Source: Chloroflexota bacterium
GTDB taxonomy: Bacteria; Chloroflexota; Anaerolineae; Anaerolineales; Anaerolineaceae
Assembly: GCA_016838895.1 (NCBI GenBank)
Contig: JAEKNU010000010.1
Location: forward strand, 1-64,000
Length of the DNA stretch: 64,000 nt
Direction of reading: 5' to 3'
In this document: one piece after another, positions 59,662-64,000 of the stretch
Position numbering within the stretch: position 1 is the stretch's first letter
Layout: the number at the start of each line of letters is the position of its first letter
Program-made: the position numbers and the translations under genes
Notes under the pieces: model-generated
What the model was told of the DNA's origin: nothing
The model's database searches: none
What the model saw: only the letters and a program-made list of their open reading frames with translations

Positions 59662-62253
59662 ATGGCTTTATCTTCTCTCTTTATTCCCTCGCCTTTTGAT
59701 GCGTTGACAAATGCTCAATCCGTCTTTCATTTTGATGGCGTGCGCTTTTCATTGCTCACTGAACGATTAATCCGCATTGAAATCAGCCCATCAAATCAAT
59801 TCGAAGATCGTCCCAGCCAGGTATTCTGGTATCGCAATCAAACCACCCCACAGGCCAAAATTGAATATCAGGCACAAAACCTGAAGATTGAAACAGATCA
59901 TTTCATACTGGCCTATCAGGAAACAACCAACCAAAAGATCCAGGAAAACATCAGCATTCTGATTAAGAAAACCGGGCAATCCATCCAACTGAATGCATCC
60001 AATCCGGGACAATTGCCAGGCACAACGCGCACACTGGACGAGGTTGATGGGGCCACTGAGTTACAACCCGGATTAATTTCACGGGACGGTTGGGTACAAA
60101 TTGATGACACCTCCAGCCTGGTTTTTAACCCACAAGGATGGTTGGAAGAGCGTCCTGATGTAAAAGGGTATCGTGATTTATATCTACTCATCTATGGTTC
60201 GGATTACAAAGCTGCCCTGCAGGATTATCAACACATTGCCGGCACACCTCCTCTGCTGCCACGTGCTTTTTTGGGGAACTGGTGGTCACGTTATTGGCCT
60301 TACTCACAGGAAGACATCACAGATCTGGTGAATCAATTCCAACAAAAGGAGATTCCCTTATCTGTATTGATCATCGATATGGATTGGCATATTACCCAAA
60401 CCGGGAATCAATGTAGCGGCTGGACAGGATTCTCCTGGAATCATGAACTCTTTCCCGATCCCGAAAAAATGATCCATTGGCTGCATGAGCAAAAATTAAT
60501 CACTTCCATGAATCTTCACCCAGCCGAAGGGATTCATGCACATGAAGCGCAATACAAAGCTGCATCTAAAGCCATGGACATGGATCAGTCTGATATAAAT
60601 CCCATTCCCTTTAATATCGCTGACCCCTTATTTGCAAAAACCTACTTTGAACAGTTGCTTTATCCATTGGAAAAGCAAGGCGTGGATTTCTGGTGGCTTG
60701 ACTGGCAACAAGGGGAAAGTACCGCGCTCAAAGGGTTGGACCCTCTGTGGTGGTTAAATCACCTGCATTTCTATGATCTGGGTCGCTCAAATGTCAAAAG
60801 ACCCATCATTTTCTCGCGTTGGGGTGGCGCGGGCAATCACCGCTATCCCATTGGTTTCTCCGGGGACACAATCATCACCTGGGCATCCCTGGCTTTTCAG
60901 CCTTTTTTCACTGCCAGTGCCGCCAATACGGCTTACGGCTGGTGGAGTCATGATATCGGCGGTCACATGCACGGCATTGAGGACGGTGAACTATATGCCC
61001 GCTGGTTACAATTTGGCGTAGTAAGCCCGATCATGCGCCTGCACTGCGCCAATGACCCCTGGATTGATCACCTGCCCTGGGCATACGATGCCGAGATTGA
61101 GCGCATCTCCCGAGAGGCGATGCAATTCAGGCATGCCCTCGTGCCATATCTATACACGATGTCCAGACGAAATGAACGGGAAGGTCTACCACCCATTACA
61201 CCCCTGTATTACGAGTGGCCGCATGAAGAAGCCGCTTATCAGGCACAAAATCAATATCTATTTGGATCGGAAATGATGGCCGCGCCAGTGGTTAGTCCGA
61301 TCATCCCTGAGTTGAAACAAGCCCGCCAACCCATCTGGTTCCCGCCCGGAAGCTGGTTTGATTTCTTTACTGGCGAGGAAATTCATGGGAATGAGTGGCA
61401 AGTCCGTTTGTACTGTCTGGATGAAATTCCATTGTTTGCCCGGGCTGGTGCCATTGTGCCGCTGCAGAAAAACGTAACACAAAATGGCTGTGACAATCCT
61501 GATGAAATTGATTTACATGTGTTCTCGGCAGGCGATGGTCAATTCAGTTTGTACGAAGATGATGGTGTTTTCCAAAAATATAAAACCCAAGGTGGATGCA
61601 TAACCGGCTTTGATTCCAAATGGACAGGAAAAGCCCATCAATTTGAGATCTTCCCCGCAGTAGGAGATACAAGTACAATTTCACAAGAACGCACTTTCCA
61701 TATTCACTTTCGTGGTGTTCGAGAACCATCACATGTACAAATCCGACTTGATGGAGAGGAAATCACCCTCGATGCTACATACGATGCTGCTACCCTCACA
61801 TTTCTCATTCCGAACATTCACATGGGCCATCAGCAGTATTTACATATTTCTATTGACACGAATCACGATAGCCTGATCACCCCAGTCCCAAAATCAAGCA
61901 TGAGCATAGAACAGTTCCTGCGAAGAATGCCGATGAAACCCGATCAGAAACGGGAAATCATGAATCATTTACCCGCTTTATTGTTGGATATTCGGAACAT
62001 CAAGAAACTAAAAATGCCCATGCGAAAAACGCAGAAAATCGCCTTAATCGAAGAAATCTGTGGTGTGGCGGCTGCCCCATTGACCTCTCCCACAGGACAA
62101 AAACATGTCGTCCTATGCAATCCAAATCAGACAGCAGGCTTCACCTGTGAGGTAATTAACCCGATTGATATACCGGCAACTGGTGTATTGATTGAAAAAA
62201 ATCAATCCCCCATTGAGATAAATTATTTTGACATCTTCAACAATAAATACTAG
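59662..62253 (+). CDS. GH31 alpha-glucosidase, WWxDWQQ subtype
   Basis: An 863-residue GH31 enzyme. RAFLGNWWSRYWPYSQEDI, nucleophile in VDFWWLDWQQGES, then HDIGGHMHG and a conserved SPIMRLHC. This subtype differs from the GFKTDxGE type of the neighbour. About 130 C-terminal residues (from SMSIEQFLRRMPMK) form an extra helical part not typical of GH31. Start ATG 59662 behind GGAG. No signal peptide. Divergent from the ROK gene. Confidence 0.9.
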   Translation: MALSSLFIPSPFDALTNAQSVFHFDGVRFSLLTERLIRIEISPSNQFEDRPSQVFWYRNQTTPQAKIEYQAQNLKIETDHFILAYQETTNQKIQENISILIKKTGQSIQLNASNPGQLPGTTRTLDEVDGATELQPGLISRDGWVQIDDTSSLVFNPQGWLEERPDVKGYRDLYLLIYGSDYKAALQDYQHIAGTPPLLPRAFLGNWWSRYWPYSQEDITDLVNQFQQKEIPLSVLIIDMDWHITQTGNQCSGWTGFSWNHELFPDPEKMIHWLHEQKLITSMNLHPAEGIHAHEAQYKAASKAMDMDQSDINPIPFNIADPLFAKTYFEQLLYPLEKQGVDFWWLDWQQGESTALKGLDPLWWLNHLHFYDLGRSNVKRPIIFSRWGGAGNHRYPIGFSGDTIITWASLAFQPFFTASAANTAYGWWSHDIGGHMHGIEDGELYARWLQFGVVSPIMRLHCANDPWIDHLPWAYDAEIERISREAMQFRHALVPYLYTMSRRNEREGLPPITPLYYEWPHEEAAYQAQNQYLFGSEMMAAPVVSPIIPELKQARQPIWFPPGSWFDFFTGEEIHGNEWQVRLYCLDEIPLFARAGAIVPLQKNVTQNGCDNPDEIDLHVFSAGDGQFSLYEDDGVFQKYKTQGGCITGFDSKWTGKAHQFEIFPAVGDTSTISQERTFHIHFRGVREPSHVQIRLDGEEITLDATYDAATLTFLIPNIHMGHQQYLHISIDTNHDSLITPVPKSSMSIEQFLRRMPMKPDQKREIMNHLPALLLDIRNIKKLKMPMRKTQKIALIEEICGVAAAPLTSPTGQKHVVLCNPNQTAGFTCEVINPIDIPATGVLIEKNQSPIEINYFDIFNNKY

Positions 62254-62261
62254 TTAATATA

Positions 62262-62316
62262 AAAAAAAAGCCGTTCACACTTCGACAATAGCTCGGTGAA
62301 CGGTTTTCTTTTTTTG
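62262..62316. terminator. Terminator between convergent genes
   Basis: CCGTTCAC (62271-62278) pairs with GTGAACGG (62296-62303), with A9 before and a T-rich run after. It serves the GH31 and the HerA-like genes. Confidence 0.88.
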
Positions 62317-62319
62317 AAA

Positions 62320-64000
62320 TTATGCTACACGAAAAGCAGGGGCGAGTTTTGCTCTATCATCATCAACAAGCTGATAATACGGCATCCACAGCACACTGAA
62401 CACTGCCATATAAATATCTTTTTTATAGGGTGTTACTGATATTTCTGTGCTGTCATCTACAATATTTGCCCATTTATCATTAAGCTCTTTTAAGACATCT
62501 TCCTTCTCCGCCATCAAGTCTTCCAATTGAGCCTGCATATCTTCCAGCTCCTGGGTTTCCTGTTCCAGTTCTGCTTTTGCTTTAGACGTCATACGACGTT
62601 TGGTCATAGAAGACGATAAACTGGCTTTTTTGGAACTTAACATTTTCAACAACACCGATCCGGCTGTGCCAATCTCTTCCATACGCCGTTGGCCTAATTC
62701 TGCTTCCTGCTGATCCACTTCCATTTCCTGACGCTTGATACGTGTTTCCAGCGTTTGCAGTTTTTTATCAAGTGCCCGTTCTAATTTTTGCGCTTCCTGA
62801 TCACGAGCATCACGCGCTGCATCTGCACAACGTTTGCGAAAATCCGCTTTTCCTTCTTCCGGGTCCATGGCAACATTTAAAGTTTCATTGACCGTCAATG
62901 TTGCTGCACCTGTACGATATATCCAATCGATCAAGGCATTGTCCAATCCCTGAATCGATTTGGCATTACTAAACCCATCAGGTAAAGTGGCAAACAACCC
63001 ATTCGATTCTGCACTGGTCAGGAAATCCTGCTCATCCAGGGGCTCCACTGACAATTCTTCCCAACGCGGGCTACCGGAAGGTAATTCATGAATCATCGCT
63101 GCATGTTTCTTGTGCATGGTCAGGTTAAATTTTTTGGCATAATAAGTGGTTTCGGTTTGCAAATATACCGCCGGTTGATATACCACTTTCAGATCAGATC
63201 GCTTGATTTCAGCACCATATCCAGCGTCAGCTGGATCAAGCTTTATTCCTAAAAACTGTTCCTGTATACCACCAGGAATGCCCGGCCGACTTTGCGAAAA
63301 GCGACTGCTGGCCACCGTACTGGATGGTTTTGCAGCTTTTATCTCTGTTGAAGTCTTTGCAGACCCAGCCGCCGTTTTCCGACCGATAACTTTGCTTACC
63401 CCCATTAATTTGTTTAATGCGGGAATCTGCGTCCGAGTAAGCGGCCCTGCCAGATAGTTCATTACCCAGCGCGTCTGAAATAACTCAGGTTTCTTCTCAT
63501 GCACATTGTGCAGCAAGAATACGCGCTTCTGTAAGCCTGAAATCATCTTGTCATATTCTTTTGCTGAACCTGTTCCAGCAACCCCTTCCAGGCCATCCAG
63601 TAAGCGCTGCTTGTCTCGTTCAGTTTGTAAGCGGCCAATCATCCAGGTCCCGATATTGGACAGCGCTTTATAGTCCAGATCAACCGGATTCTGTGTGGCC
63701 AGTACCAATCCTACGCCAAAAGCACGCGCTTGCTTGAGCATGCGCAGCATAATCGGCCGTGAGGGTGGATTAGCAACCGGCGGTAGATACCCCAGGATTT
63801 CATCAAAGTAAATCAATGCACGTAGTCCACTGGAGCCACGCTGCATACGCATCCAGGATTCAATCGCCGCAAATAATAACGTAACAAAGAACATGCGCTC
63901 AGCATCATCCAGGTGTGCAATATAGAAAACACTGTGACGCGGTTTGCCATCAGGTGTATATAGGATAGAAGCAATATCCAATGACTGCCCATCCATCCAG
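62320..64000 (-). CDS. HerA-like ATP-binding protein, C-terminal part (gene runs off the window)
   Basis: At least 558 residues; the N-terminal end, with the Walker A, lies beyond 64000. A Walker B-like ALIYFDEILGYLPP, then LVLATQNPVDLDYKALSNIGTWMIGRL, as in HerA/VirB4-type hexameric ATPases. Residues 390-500 of the visible part form a long charged coiled coil, followed by a C-terminal domain with PYKKDIYMAVFSVLWMPYYQ. Relatives translocate DNA or proteins. The start and the full domain order cannot be given. Confidence 0.75.
   Translation of the reverse strand, partial: WMDGQSLDIASILYTPDGKPRHSVFYIAHLDDAERMFFVTLLFAAIESWMRMQRGSSGLRALIYFDEILGYLPPVANPPSRPIMLRMLKQARAFGVGLVLATQNPVDLDYKALSNIGTWMIGRLQTERDKQRLLDGLEGVAGTGSAKEYDKMISGLQKRVFLLHNVHEKKPELFQTRWVMNYLAGPLTRTQIPALNKLMGVSKVIGRKTAAGSAKTSTEIKAAKPSSTVASSRFSQSRPGIPGGIQEQFLGIKLDPADAGYGAEIKRSDLKVVYQPAVYLQTETTYYAKKFNLTMHKKHAAMIHELPSGSPRWEELSVEPLDEQDFLTSAESNGLFATLPDGFSNAKSIQGLDNALIDWIYRTGAATLTVNETLNVAMDPEEGKADFRKRCADAARDARDQEAQKLERALDKKLQTLETRIKRQEMEVDQQEAELGQRRMEEIGTAGSVLLKMLSSKKASLSSSMTKRRMTSKAKAELEQETQELEDMQAQLEDLMAEKEDVLKELNDKWANIVDDSTEISVTPYKKDIYMAVFSVLWMPYYQLVDDDRAKLAPAFRVA

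Noticed and set aside
1-64000. CRISPR arrays, tRNA or rRNA genes, prophage or transposase genes
   Set aside because: No regular short repeats with spacers, no tRNA-like T-loop with matching acceptor stem in the gaps, and no integrase or transposase motifs were seen. A tRNA scan was not possible.

Overview
This 64 kb window is chromosomal DNA of a free-living bacterium with modest G+C and dense genes on both strands. Gene content points to a Chloroflexota member of the Anaerolineae type. The grounds are a membrane-fused reductive-dehalogenase-like protein, DUF4126 and DUF2085 membrane proteins, a Cvn/COG2229-type GTPase with a DUF4388 partner, many lipoproteins with cell-surface add-on domains (FxLYD, lamin-tail) and an alpha-glucan ABC locus. 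This placement is an inference from gene families, not from a marker-gene tree. No rRNA, tRNA, CRISPR array, prophage or transposase was recognised.

Layout. 0-8 kb: LiaF-like membrane protein, a CotH-type kinase with a metallophosphoesterase-like lipoprotein, a MATE exporter, a lipoprotein and an ABC exporter. 8-11 kb: YbaK-type deacylase with an MntP-type Mn exporter, a class V aminotransferase and SlyD-like FKBP. 11-18 kb: orphan receiver, reductive-dehalogenase-like membrane protein, CrtI-like desaturase, YjfB-like small protein, UbiA prenyltransferase, Rieske oxygenase and DNA photolyase. Together these look like a carotenoid or other isoprenoid tailoring and light-protection locus. 18-22 kb: phosphofructokinase, a tiny antisense-strand ORF with a perfect Shine-Dalgarno, DUF2085, DUF4126 and small membrane or lipoproteins. 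22-27.5 kb: a TPP-riboswitch operon for thiamine import and pyrophosphorylation, ending in a DUF402 gene. 27.5-34.4 kb: FxLYD lipoprotein, then a signalling operon (DUF4388 protein, Cvn-type GTPase, two alpha/beta hydrolases, a beta-helix protein, receiver-GGDEF-like and receiver).

34.6-43.4 kb: a helicase-associated-domain protein, 2-amino-3-ketobutyrate CoA ligase, zinc metallopeptidase, TipA-like MerR regulator with its own 19-bp-spacer promoter, YacP NYN nuclease, lamin-tail protein, then the classic dnaX-ybaB-recR block, visibly richer in G+C than its surroundings. 43.7-48 kb: HAD hydrolase, opine-dehydrogenase-like gene bounded by direct repeats, a gene-free repeat mosaic, and an OFA-type MFS carrier. 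48.2-62.3 kb: an alpha-glucoside locus with a tandem pair of MFS paralogues, GH31, GH15, two ABC permeases and a binding lipoprotein. A ROK repressor and a second GH31 lie beside it, and matching candidate operators sit at both promoter regions. The window ends inside a HerA-like ATPase gene.

The least ordinary regions are the GTPase/DUF4388/hydrolase operon (28.7-34.4 kb), the membrane-fused dehalogenase-like protein beside the isoprenoid genes (11.8-18.3 kb), the 17-19 codon ORF with an internal hairpin and its own terminator (about 19.48-19.69 kb), and the repeat mosaic around the opine dehydrogenase gene (43.5-46.3 kb).
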